Source: GSA-30 sp036384435 (GTDB lineage: Bacteria; Pseudomonadota; Gammaproteobacteria; Xanthomonadales; Rhodanobacteraceae). Taken from it: a DNA stretch of 64,000 nt. Shown here one piece after another: positions 33,728-42,798 of this stretch (position 1 is the stretch's first letter; every line of letters starts with the position of its first letter). The notes under the pieces are model-generated. The model searched no databases. It was not told the DNA's origin and saw only the letters and a list, made by a program, of their open reading frames with translations. Position numbers and translations under genes: made by a program. The stretch spans positions 51,165 to 115,164 of the forward strand of contig NZ_DASVMI010000157.1 of NCBI RefSeq assembly GCF_036384435.1. Reading direction: 5' to 3'.

Positions 33728-35389
33728 TCAATGCTCCGCCGCCGGCAGGATGTCCCACTCCTGCGGCGCAGCGCTGACCGGTGCCTTGCACGCGACCGAT
33801 ATCGCTGGCTGTTTGCCGTCGTAGCCGACGGCTACCACCTGGTCGTGACCGCAGTGCTCGTCGAGTGCATGCTGCAATGCGGCCGGTTCGCCGCCGGGTA
33901 TCGGGATGCCGGCGATAGAGGTCACCTTGCCCGGAACCAGCGCGTGACAGTTGGGCAGCTTGTCGAGCATGAAGCCATCGTCGAGTGTCCACATGCTGAC
34001 CGAACCGCAATCGCCGGACATCAGGCGAGCCATCTGTCGCTGCGCATACATCTGGCGACCGCTCGCACTGATGGAGGCACGCACGCGCACGTCGTAGTGC
34101 AATTGGGCCAACGCCGTGCTCATGCCGTTCGCGTAGCCGCCGGTGTCGGCGGTGGCTTGCAACAGGGCCTGGCGCGTGCCCGATGATAATAGCGCTGGCA
34201 TCAGGTCCTGCCAGCGATAATCACGTCCGTGTTCGTGGGGCGCCTGGTGTTGCAGCTGGCGCCAGAGTTCGAGATAGCCATGGGCCGGATTCCCTGGCTC
34301 CTGCGCCACCGCCAGTGCAAACATCAGGGGGACGCCGCAGTCATAGGGCAGGCTGCCCGGAGCGCGGGCATCGTTCAATGCGGCTGCCAGCGAACGATCC
34401 TTGGGTAACTGTGCCAGGCAACGGTCGTAAGCGTCGGACACCTTACCCAGCCAAGTAGCGCGATCCTGCTTGAGCACGAGCGCGGTGGCGATGACGCGCG
34501 CGAATTCGGCACCCCCTTCCTTGGCCAGCAACGCCTCTCCTTCGGGTGAACCCAGCGCCGGACCGGCATTCCAGGTATGGAAAATCTCGTGCGCCAGAAA
34601 GCCGAGCAGTTGCTTCTCACCCGCCGGATCGGGCGTTTTCCAGTCGTCGCCCTCCACCGCCAGGGACAGGGCGGCCTCCTGGTGGTCGCCGTGATAGCCC
34701 TTCCCCTGTCCGTGCACCAGATACAGGAAGATCGTCGGTACCTGCCGCTTGCCCAGCGTGGCCGCATAGTACGCGCTGATCGCGCTGATGTTCCTGACGG
34801 TGTCGTCGACCACCCAGGAAGCCAGGCCTCGATCGACGATCATGGTCAACCCGTCCACTTGCTTGATCTGTGGATGCCCCAGCGCGACATAACCATCGGG
34901 TGCACTGACATCGAGCGCAATGGCATCTCGCCGGCTCTGGCCGAAGCCTGCCACCATGCCATCGATGGAGGCATGAAAGCGTGGGCATAGCGCAGGGCCG
35001 TGGTCACCGGCTGGCTTGAAGAGGGTGTTGCGTATCACCACGGTGCCGTCTGTGTAGCGCAGGAACGGCGCGTATGCGCGGTCTTCGCGCTCGGGCATGG
35101 CATGGACGTCCATTTGAATATAAAGCAGCCGATGTCCTGGGTCGGCCGCGCTGATCTGGTTGTCCTGGATATGTGCCGAGCCATCGGGCGAGGTCCAGAT
35201 GGACGGCCGATGCAGTGGTGTGAGATCGATCAGCGCAAGCGATCGGATATCCTTTGGGAGTGCGATGCGGATATCCGCATGATTGCCGCTCGCATCCAGG
35301 CGAATGTCGGCGGGAATGCAAGCCGTTGCTGCCGCGTGTACGACCTGGCTCAGCAGCAGGCATGCGGTGACTACGATCCATCGGGACAT
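33728..35389 (-). CDS. Exported M61-like gluzincin metallopeptidase, divergent
   Basis: A 553-residue protein with a signal peptide (SRWIVVTACLLLSQVVHAAA). A zinc motif FLAHEIFHTWN gives H267, E268 and H271 with the Trp spacing seen in M61 enzymes, and EGGAEFARV 20-odd residues later could provide the third ligand. Length and flanks differ from the canonical M61 protein at 14442 in this window; no PDZ motif is clear, though SIAGIPIPGGEPAALQHAL near the C-terminus could be a short PDZ-like remnant. Likely a periplasmic aminopeptidase-type enzyme of a poorly described branch. Convergent with the SDR gene (12 nt between stops). Confidence 0.7.
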   Translation of the reverse strand: MSRWIVVTACLLLSQVVHAAATACIPADIRLDASGNHADIRIALPKDIRSLALIDLTPLHRPSIWTSPDGSAHIQDNQISAADPGHRLLYIQMDVHAMPEREDRAYAPFLRYTDGTVVIRNTLFKPAGDHGPALCPRFHASIDGMVAGFGQSRRDAIALDVSAPDGYVALGHPQIKQVDGLTMIVDRGLASWVVDDTVRNISAISAYYAATLGKRQVPTIFLYLVHGQGKGYHGDHQEAALSLAVEGDDWKTPDPAGEKQLLGFLAHEIFHTWNAGPALGSPEGEALLAKEGGAEFARVIATALVLKQDRATWLGKVSDAYDRCLAQLPKDRSLAAALNDARAPGSLPYDCGVPLMFALAVAQEPGNPAHGYLELWRQLQHQAPHEHGRDYRWQDLMPALLSSGTRQALLQATADTGGYANGMSTALAQLHYDVRVRASISASGRQMYAQRQMARLMSGDCGSVSMWTLDDGFMLDKLPNCHALVPGKVTSIAGIPIPGGEPAALQHALDEHCGHDQVVAVGYDGKQPAISVACKAPVSAAPQEWDILPAAEH

Positions 35390-35474
35390 GTTCGACTCCC
35401 CTGAGTTACTCGCCAGTAAGCCGCCTGGCTATGACAGCGTCAACACGCCGGAAGTCACGTGTTGGCGATGCGTG

Positions 35475-35535
35475 CGGCTAGGAGCTGGGAGTCGTGAGTG
35501 GCCAGGAGCGAGGAGTGAATAGAGTGAGGAATGAG
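35475..35535. repeat. Purine-rich degenerate repeat stretch
   Basis: A short low-complexity stretch with repeated GGAG, GAGTGA and GAATGA words between the peptidase start and the CsbD terminator. It has no coding capacity I would support. Confidence 0.35.
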
Positions 35536-35560
35536 GGGCCAGGCGTTGCACGATTCCATA

Positions 35561-35590
35561 AAAAAGCGCCGGCGTGAGCCGGCGCTTTTT
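35561..35590. terminator. Bidirectional rho-independent terminator
   Basis: Five A, then stem GCGCCGGC with GTGA loop and GCCGGCGC, then five T. It lies 23 nt downstream of the CsbD stop on the minus strand and would work in both directions. Confidence 0.88.
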
Positions 35591-35612
35591 GCCCGAAACA
35601 GAATGTTCGCGA

Positions 35613-35819
35613 TCAGTGCAGCTCGTTGCGCTTCTCGAAGTCGCGAACCTGCTTCTCGGCCTCGTCGCGAGCGATGCCGTAGCGCTCTTGCAGCTTGCCC
35701 GACAGATATTCTGCATTGCCCTCGGCAACCTTCAGATCGTCGTCGGTGAGCTTGCCCCACTGCGCCTTGATCTTGCCGCCGAGCTGTTTCCACTGGCCTT
35801 TGATGGTGTCTTGGTTCAT
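35613..35819 (-). CDS. CsbD family stress-response protein
   Basis: A 68-residue hydrophilic helical protein. Start at 35819 follows GGAGGAA and gives the family N-terminus NQDTIKGQWKQLGGKIKAQW; the longer frame adds unrelated residues. The segment GKLTDDDLKVAEGNAEYLSG is the CsbD/YjbJ signature. Family members accumulate under general stress or osmotic shock; molecular role is unclear. Followed by a strong terminator, so monocistronic. Confidence 0.93.
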   Translation of the reverse strand: MNQDTIKGQWKQLGGKIKAQWGKLTDDDLKVAEGNAEYLSGKLQERYGIARDEAEKQVRDFEKRNELH

Positions 35820-36005
35820 GAGTTGTTCCTCCACGTGCATGGGATTGCACGCATCCGCCGATGCGTGATGCACAGTAGAACTCGCTGACCGTGACGCGTC
35901 CGTGCTGCGAAAGTGAACACGCGTGGATACTCATGAACGTCGAGACAGCAAACCACGGCAGAGTCCGATATCCCAGGACCGCTTCCAGCGCCCAACGCTA
36001 ACTCC

Positions 36006-36037
36006 AAAAAAAAGCGCCCCTCCCGGAGCGCTCTTTT
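36006..36037 (-). terminator. Rho-independent terminator
   Basis: Stem AGCGCTCC / GGGGCGCT with a short loop, followed on the minus strand by a run of T (the run of eight A at 36006). Positioned 22 nt after the stop of the downstream-annotated lipoprotein gene at 36060. Confidence 0.8.
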
Positions 36038-36059
36038 CGATGTGACGAGCAATCGCTGC

Positions 36060-36695
36060 TCAGCCCTTCTTGATCTCGAAGTTCTGGCTGCTGACCGTCT
36101 TGCCGTTCACCGCGATTTCGACTTTGTACTTACCTTCCGGCCAGTTGTTGGGGTTCTGCACGCGGAAGGTGGTGGTGGCCGGGCCATCGGTGGCAATCGA
36201 CTGGCTGGTGGTGTTGACTAGCTGGCCCTTGCCTTCCAGGTAGCTCCACTTGGCGCTCAGCGTAGCGCCATCGGTGCTGCCGTCGGTGGCGACGCTGGCA
36301 TAGATTGCCTTTTCGGTCGGCGAAAACGAAGTCTTGGCCTTGCTGACCTTGTGGTCGGCGCTCACAGCACCGCCCACGGTGACGCTGGCGACCTTCAGGT
36401 CACCGCCGGCCGGGGCGGCTGCGGCGGTGTTGGTGGCCGGGGTTGCGGCAGGCGCCGCGGCTGCCGTGCTGGCAGGCGCGGGTGTGGCAGCCGTGGACGT
36501 CGGAGCCGGAGCGGCCGTGCCGGTAGCAGCCGGAGCTGCTGCCGTGCTTGCCGGCTTCGGCGTGGAGGCGGCGGAGGTCGATGCACCGGCCGGCGCATTG
36601 GACGCCTGTTGTTCGCCCTTGCCGCAGGCGCTGAGCATCAGCAGGCCGGCAAACGTGGCGCTGTACAAGGCGGCGGAGCGTACGGAAAGTTTCAT
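36060..36695 (-). CDS. Lipoprotein with Ala/Pro/Thr-rich linker, unknown function
   Basis: A 211-residue protein. Start at 36695 gives a lipoprotein signal (SATFAGLLMLSAC). Residues about 28-95 are a low-complexity linker of Ala, Pro, Thr and Ser made of degenerate repeats such as ASTAAAPAA and TPAPASTAAA. The C-terminal 115 residues form a predicted beta-sandwich (VTVGGAVSADHKVSKAKTSF, WSYLEGKGQLVNTTS, WPEGKYKVEIAVNGKTV) that resembles Ig-like or bacterial adhesin-type folds. Probably surface or periplasm-facing. No specific function recognised. Own terminator at 36006. Confidence 0.72.
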   Translation of the reverse strand: MKLSVRSAALYSATFAGLLMLSACGKGEQQASNAPAGASTSAASTPKPASTAAAPAATGTAAPAPTSTAATPAPASTAAAAPAATPATNTAAAAPAGGDLKVASVTVGGAVSADHKVSKAKTSFSPTEKAIYASVATDGSTDGATLSAKWSYLEGKGQLVNTTSQSIATDGPATTTFRVQNPNNWPEGKYKVEIAVNGKTVSSQNFEIKKG

Positions 36696-36812
36696 GTCTG
36701 GACCCATTGGCAGGAGCGGGAAAGGTGAAGCCGGCGCCACCTTGTGATGAGCGCCGGGCTGTACAGCGTAAAGCGTAGCTCCAATGATCTGAAGCCTTGA
36801 TTACCGGATGGC

Positions 36813-37637
36813 CTATTGGCGAGCCCCGCGCGCATTGTCTGGATGCCCTGGTTCGCTGCTGCGGAACGGGTTGATATCCAGTCCACCGCGGCGTGTGTAG
36901 CGTGCGTAGACGCTCAGGCTCTGCGGTGCGCAATGGCGCTGGATGTCCACGAAGATCCGCTCCACGCATTGCTCATGAAACTCGTTGTGATTGCGGAACG
37001 AAACCAGATAGCGCAGCAGTCCCTCGGCGTCGATGCGACGGCCTCGATAGGCCACCTGCACGCTGCCCCAGTCCGGCTGGCCGGTGACCGGGCAATTGGA
37101 GCGCAGCAAATCCGAAACCAGCGATTCCTCGACGATATCCTCACCCGACGTGCGCAGGTACGCGGCCTTGGGTGGGCCGTAGTCGTCGATCGCCACGTCC
37201 AATGCATCGATCAGTGTGCCGTTGAGATCTTCGATCGTGTGCGCGTGGGCGCGGGCTGGGGTCAGACGCACCGTGACCGGCGCGCCGGCAGCGGCGGAAA
37301 GATCGCGCTCAAGGGTTTGGGCCAGGGTAGCTTCGCTGTTCAGGCGTTCGCCGGCAAAGCCGTTCAGATACAACTTGAACGACTTCGACTCGATGATGGC
37401 GGGCGAACTTGCCGGCACCCGGCATTGAAGGATCGCCACCATCGGCTTGCCACGAACATCCAGCCAGGAAAGTTCATAGGCGTTCCAGATGTCCACGCCC
37501 TGGAATGGCAGGGCGGCCCCGTCGATGCCGATCTCATCGCGCTTGGCCTGGCGCGGAATCGGAAACAGGAGGCTGGGATCGTAACGATCGGCGTAGGGCG
37601 TGCTTTTGCCCAGCAGGGAGTGTTCGGGGGTGGTCAT
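36813..37637 (-). CDS. queF: NADPH-dependent 7-cyano-7-deazaguanine reductase
   Basis: A 274-residue QueF of the long (two-domain, unimodular) type. It reduces preQ0 to preQ1 in queuosine biosynthesis. The catalytic Cys is C182 and the acid D189 in SNCPVTGQPDW; the substrate loop ESKSFKLYLNGF (83-94) is fully conserved. It is encoded between a lipoprotein gene and a BlaI-type operator, with no other queuosine gene nearby. Confidence 0.96.
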   Translation of the reverse strand: MTTPEHSLLGKSTPYADRYDPSLLFPIPRQAKRDEIGIDGAALPFQGVDIWNAYELSWLDVRGKPMVAILQCRVPASSPAIIESKSFKLYLNGFAGERLNSEATLAQTLERDLSAAAGAPVTVRLTPARAHAHTIEDLNGTLIDALDVAIDDYGPPKAAYLRTSGEDIVEESLVSDLLRSNCPVTGQPDWGSVQVAYRGRRIDAEGLLRYLVSFRNHNEFHEQCVERIFVDIQRHCAPQSLSVYARYTRRGGLDINPFRSSEPGHPDNARGARQ

Positions 37638-37670
37638 GCGGGCATTTTAGCGGAAGCACCTTCGGCCTAT

Positions 37671-37716
37671 TGACTACATGTGTCGTCACGGCGTACGTTG
37701 ACGACACATGTAGTCA
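37671..37716. promoter_or_regulatory. Perfect 18-bp inverted repeat, probable BlaI-type operator
   Basis: Arms TGACTACATGTGTCGTCA (37671-37688) and TGACGACACATGTAGTCA (37699-37716) are exact reverse complements separated by 10 nt. Each arm contains TACATGT, close to the TACA/TGTA half-sites of BlaI/MecI repressors. The dyad ends 13 nt before the start of the BlaI-like gene, the expected place for autorepression; it may also affect queF, whose start is 34 nt on the other side. Confidence 0.8.
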
Positions 37717-37729
37717 CGGAGCGTTCCGC

Positions 37730-38116
37730 ATGAGCAAGACCTCGATCGGCGACCAGGAGCTGGCGCTGCTGCACTACCTGGCCGCGCATGAGCCTGCTTC
37801 GGTCGGTGAAGTGGCGGCCGGCTACGGCGAGGAGCGCGGCCTGGCCCGGTCCACCGTGTTGACGATGATGGAACGACTGCGCACGAAGGGTTATCTCAAG
37901 CGCCGACACGTCAAGGGCGTCTATCGCTACAGCACCGCCACGGGGCCGGGCGAGGCGATGCGTAGTGCGGTCGGGCAGTTCGTCGAGAAGACACTGAGCG
38001 GGTCGGTGTCACCGTTCGTGGCATGGATGTCCGAGCGGGCGACCGTCAGCGATACCGAACTGGCCGAACTCGAAGCACTGGTGAGCCAGTTGCAGTCCCG
38101 GCGCAAGGAGAGCTGA
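37730..38116 (+). CDS. BlaI/MecI/CopY-family repressor
   Basis: A 128-residue winged-helix repressor. The motif ASVGEVAAGYGEERGLARSTVLTMMERLRTKGYL is the recognition helix region of the BlaI family, followed by a dimerisation helix. One nucleotide separates it from the M56 sensor-like gene, so both form a two-gene operon under the dyad at 37671. In classical systems BlaR1-type proteases inactivate BlaI upon signal; here the partner has an unusual extracytoplasmic part, so the signal need not be a beta-lactam. Confidence 0.93.
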   Translation: MSKTSIGDQELALLHYLAAHEPASVGEVAAGYGEERGLARSTVLTMMERLRTKGYLKRRHVKGVYRYSTATGPGEAMRSAVGQFVEKTLSGSVSPFVAWMSERATVSDTELAELEALVSQLQSRRKES

Positions 38117-38117
38117 C

Positions 38118-40070
38118 ATGCACGCCCTTTTCGATACCTGGCTCGAACGCATGGCGTGGACCTCGCTCCAGGCCGTGCTGTTGTTTGGCGTCGTGTGGCT
38201 GCTGGCCCGCTTTCTGCCGCGTCTGACTCCCGCCATCCGCTGCATGTTGTGGTGGCTGGTCGGCCTGCAACTGTTGCTGGGTCTGGCCGTGGGTTCGCCT
38301 CTGCGACTGCCGTTGCTCAAGCCGCTGGCGACGGAATCGGCGACACCCACGGCGATGGTGAGGCACGATAACCAGCCCGTCACCGTGCTGCGATACGACC
38401 ATGCCGATACCGCACCGGTCCTGACCGCGAAGGCGACAAGCGGGTCGCTGGATTGGCGTCAATGGTTGTTCGCGGCCTGGGCCGCCGGCGTGCTGTTGCA
38501 GCTTTTGCTGGTTTCGCGCCAAGCGCTGGAAGCATGGCGCACCGTGCGCGCGGCGACGCCGTTGCGCGAAGGGCCCTTGTTCGACGCGGTACGCGAACAA
38601 TCCCACGCCATGGGTTTGCATCGGCATCCGGCCCTGCGCCTGTCCGATGACATTACCTCCCCGCAGGTCATGGCGGGCTGGCGTCCGGTGGTGCTGCTGC
38701 CGGCCGATCATGGCCTGACGCCCGAGGAATCGGCGATGGCGATAGCACACGAACTAGCTCATCTGCGTCGTGGCGATCTGTGGTTGGGCTGGATTCCCGC
38801 GTTGGCCCAGGGCCTGTTTTTCTTTCATCCACTTGCCCGTTGGGCTACGCGCGAATACGCGTTGAACCGCGAGGCTGCCTGTGATGCACAAGTCATGGCG
38901 CGTCATCGGCATACCGAAGCGCAGACCTATGGCCGGCTATTGCTGCGCCTGGGCGTCGCGCAACCACTCCCCTCCGGCTTGGCCGGAGCGTCCCCCACGT
39001 TTCAGACCCTGAAAAGGCGACTGACCATGTTGCAACAATCGATCAACGACTCTTCGCCGCGGGCACGCGGATGGTTGCTGGTAGCCCTGATTGCCTGCGC
39101 CGGCGTGCTTCCCTACCGCGTGACCACGGCATCGCCCGGCATGATCAGCAACGGTCAGGCCACGCAGAGCGCCAGCGACGATACGACGCCCCTCAGTCCG
39201 GCACCCACTGCCGCACCGCACCCCATGCCGCATCCGCAGCGTGTGGCCATGGTCAGTCCTGGTTACGGTCCCGGGCCGTTGCCGCCTCCGCCGCCGATGC
39301 CGCCGCATGGTCCGATGCCCCTGCCTCCGCCTCCGCCAGCCCCGCCGGCCGGCGCGGTGCCACCTCCGCCTCCGCCGCCGCCGCCTTCATCGACTGACAT
39401 GCTTGGCGTTCGCGCACGGCACATGCAGATATCGATGCACGATGGCGCACGAAACGGCATTGCCCTGATCGACGGCGATAACGTGATGTTCGATGGTGAC
39501 ATCACCGATGCGCAGTCGATCAAGCGCATGAGCAAGAACGGCCCGATGCTATGGGTGCGGCGTGGCGACAAGGCCTATGTCGTGCGCGATGCTGCGTTCC
39601 TCAAGCGCGTACGTGACGTGTACGCGCCTGTGATTGAAGCCGATACCGCACAGGGTCGACTGGCCGGTGAGCAAGGCCGCCTGGCGGGTGAAGAAGGGGG
39701 ACTGGCCGCTCGCGAAGGCTCGTTTGCCGGTCGCGAAGGTGAGATTGCCAGCGAACGCGCTGCCTTGGCATCCGAACGCGCCGCGTTGATATCCAGCGGT
39801 GCCGATGCCACTGCGCGCAATGCGGAAATCGACGCCCGCGATCGCGCCTTGTCGGAGCGTGAAGACGACATCCGCAAGGAAATGGATAGCCAACGCGCCG
39901 ATATCCAGAAGCAGCGCCAAGCGATCGACAAGCAGCGTCGCGACCTCGATCGTCAGCAAGTCGACCTCACGCGCAAGCAGGACCAGTTGCATGGCAAGGC
40001 GGACGCCCAGATTGACAAGCTGATCAACGAGGCGATCAGCAGCGGTGCGGCGCAAGCGGTCGATGTCTGA
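38118..40070 (+). CDS. BlaR1/MecR1-like M56 membrane peptidase with proline-rich linker and coiled-coil tail
   Basis: A 650-residue membrane protein. The N-terminal 330 residues carry four membrane helices and the M56 zinc motif AHELAHLRRGDLWLG (H211, E212, H215). After a last membrane helix near 322 there is a Pro-rich tract (about 385-425) and then, in place of the penicillin-binding sensor domain of BlaR1, a DUF-like stretch (residues 430-510) and a long heptad-type charged region (about 511-648) with repeats of GRLAGEQ/GxxAxREG/ASERAAL and QRxDxQKQRQ. The C-terminal part should lie outside the cytoplasm and could be a mechanical or envelope-stress sensor. Sensor role is inferred from the pairing with BlaI. 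Confidence 0.85.
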   Translation: MHALFDTWLERMAWTSLQAVLLFGVVWLLARFLPRLTPAIRCMLWWLVGLQLLLGLAVGSPLRLPLLKPLATESATPTAMVRHDNQPVTVLRYDHADTAPVLTAKATSGSLDWRQWLFAAWAAGVLLQLLLVSRQALEAWRTVRAATPLREGPLFDAVREQSHAMGLHRHPALRLSDDITSPQVMAGWRPVVLLPADHGLTPEESAMAIAHELAHLRRGDLWLGWIPALAQGLFFFHPLARWATREYALNREAACDAQVMARHRHTEAQTYGRLLLRLGVAQPLPSGLAGASPTFQTLKRRLTMLQQSINDSSPRARGWLLVALIACAGVLPYRVTTASPGMISNGQATQSASDDTTPLSPAPTAAPHPMPHPQRVAMVSPGYGPGPLPPPPPMPPHGPMPLPPPPPAPPAGAVPPPPPPPPPSSTDMLGVRARHMQISMHDGARNGIALIDGDNVMFDGDITDAQSIKRMSKNGPMLWVRRGDKAYVVRDAAFLKRVRDVYAPVIEADTAQGRLAGEQGRLAGEEGGLAAREGSFAGREGEIASERAALASERAALISSGADATARNAEIDARDRALSEREDDIRKEMDSQRADIQKQRQAIDKQRRDLDRQQVDLTRKQDQLHGKADAQIDKLINEAISSGAAQAVDV

Positions 40071-40184
40071 AGGGCCGTCTGATTGCATGTGCTGCGATAC
40101 AGTCACGGCTTGGAGCTCTGAACGTCCACGCCGTGACCTGCATCGCGATGAAGGTCGCCCTTGCGCCAAGCCGTGTGTCACCTT

Positions 40185-40241
40185 GTAGGAGCCAATTCAT
40201 TCGCGAAGTAATCTGCGATCCAGTCGCAGATTGGGGCTGTC
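40185..40241 (+). repeat. REP-like dispersed repeat, copy A
   Basis: A 57-nt unit starting GTAGGAGCCAATTCATTCGC and containing an inner hairpin AATCTGCGA-TCCAG-TCGCAGATT (40210-40232). It is nearly identical, in inverse orientation, to 43289-43345; I count only about eight differences over the unit. Confidence 0.85.
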
Positions 40242-40260
40242 GAAACCTCCAAGCCACGAC

Positions 40261-40288
40261 CGAAGTCGCGACTTGCACCGCGACTTCG
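40261..40288. repeat. Perfect 10-bp dyad within REP-like cluster
   Basis: CGAAGTCGCG (40261-40270), 8-nt loop, CGCGACTTCG (40279-40288), followed by TCCTGGCACGCGATTGAACC and GCTCCTGCCC, which recall a second degenerate REP head. It lies between the convergent ends of the M56 gene and the DPP-IV-like gene and may serve as mRNA 3' hairpin. Confidence 0.65.
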
Positions 40289-40326
40289 CTCCTGGCACGC
40301 GATTGAACCGCTCCTGCCCAATCCGA

Positions 40327-42633
40327 TCAGGGCGCTTTCAGCAGGTATTCCTTCGGCGGCTGCGCGCCCATCAGGTAACGCACGAAGTAATCCCAGCGCC
40401 GGCGCATCATGTAAGTGCTGGCGGCGCCGTAACCATGATGCGCATTGGGGATCATCACCAGGTCAAAATCCTTGTTTGCCTTGATCAAGGCATCGACCAC
40501 CAGCAGCGTTTCCGAGGGCGGTACGTTGTCGTCCATGGTGCCATGGGCCAGCATCAGATGGCCCTTGAGATTGGCTGCGAACGATTGATTGGCCTGCTTG
40601 TCGTAGTTACTGCTGCCATCGGGATTCTTCTTCAGCAGGCCCTGCCACTTCTCGGCCCAGTCATCCTCGTAATTGCGGTTGTCCTGGTTGCCGCTTTCGG
40701 CAATGCCCACCTTGAAGAAATCCGGGTAATGAAACATGGCACCGACCGTGGCATTGCCACCGCCGGAATGACCCCAAATACCCACGCGATCCATGTCGAT
40801 CCACGCATAGCGCTTGCCCAGTTCCTTCAGGCCGGCTACCTGGTCGGGTAGCGTGTTATCTTCGATTCTCTCGAAGTACGCATCGTGGAAGGCCTTCGAG
40901 CGCCAGGGCGTACCCATGCCGTCAATCGCCACGACGATGAACCCCAGTTCCGCCAGTGCCTGATGATCGCCGTGCCCGGCGCTGAAACTGCGGCTGCCGA
41001 CCGAGCCTGTCTGAGGACCCGGATAAATGTAATCGACGATGGGATACTTCTTGCTTGGGTCGAAGTGTGTTGGCTTGAACATCAAGCCGTACAGGTCGGT
41101 CTTGCCGTCGCGCGCCTTCACGGTGAATGGCTGCGGAGCCTGCCAGCCCGCGGCAGTCAGACGGCTGATATCCGCCTTGGCGACCTGGTGCAGTGTGTGG
41201 CCGTCCTGCGCATCGCGCAACACGGTGATCGTCGGCGTGGTCGGCGTCGAATAGGCGTCGACGAAAAAGCGCCCGTCGTCGGACAGACTGATTGTGTGAT
41301 CGGCGGCCTCCGGTGTCAGCAACGTCGCGTGTTTGCCATCGAAACCGATCTTGTAGAACTGCTGATAGTAAGGATCGACGCCTTTTTCCTTGCCGACACC
41401 GCGAAACCATATCGTGCGAGTGGCCGGATCAACGCGCAGCACCTGGGTGACATTGCCTTCACCCTGGGTGATCGCGTGCTCCAGCTTGCCGGTCTTGAGG
41501 CTGTATAGGTAAAGCTGTCCCCAGCCGTCGCGTTCGCTGAACCAGATGGCTTCGTCGGTATCTGGCAGGTAATGCCAGTTCACCATGTCGTTGCCGCTTT
41601 CGAAGTAGGTCTTCACTTTCTCGTCGAACACCGTGCGCACGTTGCCGGTCTGAGGATCGGCAAGGCGGAACCACTCCTGCTTGTGGTCGCGCGAGGTTGA
41701 GACAAACGCCAGGCTCTTGCTGTCGCCTGACCATTTCACATCATCCCAGCCGCCGTCGCGGCCACAACTGATGTCATCGCACAGGCTGGAACGATGCTGG
41801 TCGGCGGGCATTTGCAGGCGTACCACGTGCTTGTCGGCCACATGGATCACAACGCGCTCGATCATCGTGACGTTGTCATCGCCAGGCAGCGGATATTTCC
41901 ATTGCTCGAGTTTGGGATGGCCAACGTTCGTGCTGACCAGGTACATGTCACCGGTCTTGCGTTGATCCTGCTGGAAGGTGGCGATCTGGCTCGAATCGGG
42001 CGACCACACCAGGATCGCCGCATCGGTATGCTTCCAGCCAGCGTTGTCGGTGGCGTAGCCGTAGTTTTCCACGCCGTCGGTGGTCAGTTGGGTTTCCTTG
42101 CCGCTAGCGATGTCGCGAACCCACAGGTTCCAGTCACGGATGAAAGCTTCACTGCGCTTGTCCGGCGATACCACGCCTGGTTCCTTGTCCTGCTGTGCCG
42201 TGCAGTCGTCGCCTTTGGCGTCGCATATGTAATGCTTGCCGCCGCGCTCGATGCCCAGGCGGCCATCAGTCAGCGTTTCGAAACCAGTGATTCCCAGCTT
42301 GTTGGCTTCCACTTTCTTCACGCCGGATTTTTCCAGGGCGGTGGCCATCCTGGCCTGGTCGAACAGCGGACTGGCCTGGCCAGTGGCTGTGTCATAACGC
42401 AGATAGTGGTCGCCCGAGGCGTCATGGTCGCGATACCAGAAATGCGTTCCATCGAGCCAGTTGACGGATGTCACAGCGTGGTCGACCAGGGGCGTGGTGT
42501 TGAAACTGACAAAGCGTTCGGCGCGGGCGTAGTCATCCCGGCTCAACGTCGCCGTCTGGGCGGTCGCGCTGGCGGACAGGGCAGCGAGAATCAGCGCGCC
42601 GAACAGGCGCGTACGTACAAACATCGGGCCCAT
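40327..42633 (-). CDS. Dipeptidyl peptidase IV-like S9 serine peptidase
   Basis: A 768-residue exported enzyme with signal peptide (RTRLFGALILAALSASATAQ); the ATG at 42633 follows GGGGAG. The N-terminal beta-propeller (DPPIV_N, about 60-500) is followed by the alpha/beta-hydrolase domain with the nucleophile in GIWGHSGGGN (S623), the Asp in HGTMDDNVPP and the His in PNAHHGYG. It should cleave X-Pro or related dipeptides from peptide N-termini in the periplasm. Xanthomonads typically carry several such enzymes. It stands alone. Confidence 0.93.
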   Translation of the reverse strand: MGPMFVRTRLFGALILAALSASATAQTATLSRDDYARAERFVSFNTTPLVDHAVTSVNWLDGTHFWYRDHDASGDHYLRYDTATGQASPLFDQARMATALEKSGVKKVEANKLGITGFETLTDGRLGIERGGKHYICDAKGDDCTAQQDKEPGVVSPDKRSEAFIRDWNLWVRDIASGKETQLTTDGVENYGYATDNAGWKHTDAAILVWSPDSSQIATFQQDQRKTGDMYLVSTNVGHPKLEQWKYPLPGDDNVTMIERVVIHVADKHVVRLQMPADQHRSSLCDDISCGRDGGWDDVKWSGDSKSLAFVSTSRDHKQEWFRLADPQTGNVRTVFDEKVKTYFESGNDMVNWHYLPDTDEAIWFSERDGWGQLYLYSLKTGKLEHAITQGEGNVTQVLRVDPATRTIWFRGVGKEKGVDPYYQQFYKIGFDGKHATLLTPEAADHTISLSDDGRFFVDAYSTPTTPTITVLRDAQDGHTLHQVAKADISRLTAAGWQAPQPFTVKARDGKTDLYGLMFKPTHFDPSKKYPIVDYIYPGPQTGSVGSRSFSAGHGDHQALAELGFIVVAIDGMGTPWRSKAFHDAYFERIEDNTLPDQVAGLKELGKRYAWIDMDRVGIWGHSGGGNATVGAMFHYPDFFKVGIAESGNQDNRNYEDDWAEKWQGLLKKNPDGSSNYDKQANQSFAANLKGHLMLAHGTMDDNVPPSETLLVVDALIKANKDFDLVMIPNAHHGYGAASTYMMRRRWDYFVRYLMGAQPPKEYLLKAP

Positions 42634-42798
42634 GCGAGGCTCCCCTTGAAGAATACGTGCCAGCCCTTCGGGCCCGGCGTGGACAATCCTTCGATCCTAC
42701 GCCCGCCGCCAAGGGGGGACCCCTGCCGGAAGTCCTGCCGTTCCGTCCTGCAATGCGGCAAAATGCGGATTCGTCCAACGTCGTTACCGGGAAAACCC

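Noticed and set aside
41794..42798. 335-residue N-terminal extension of the thioesterase frame
   Set aside because: Antisense to the DPP-IV-like gene; hotdog thioesterases of this type are about 130 residues and start at 42799.
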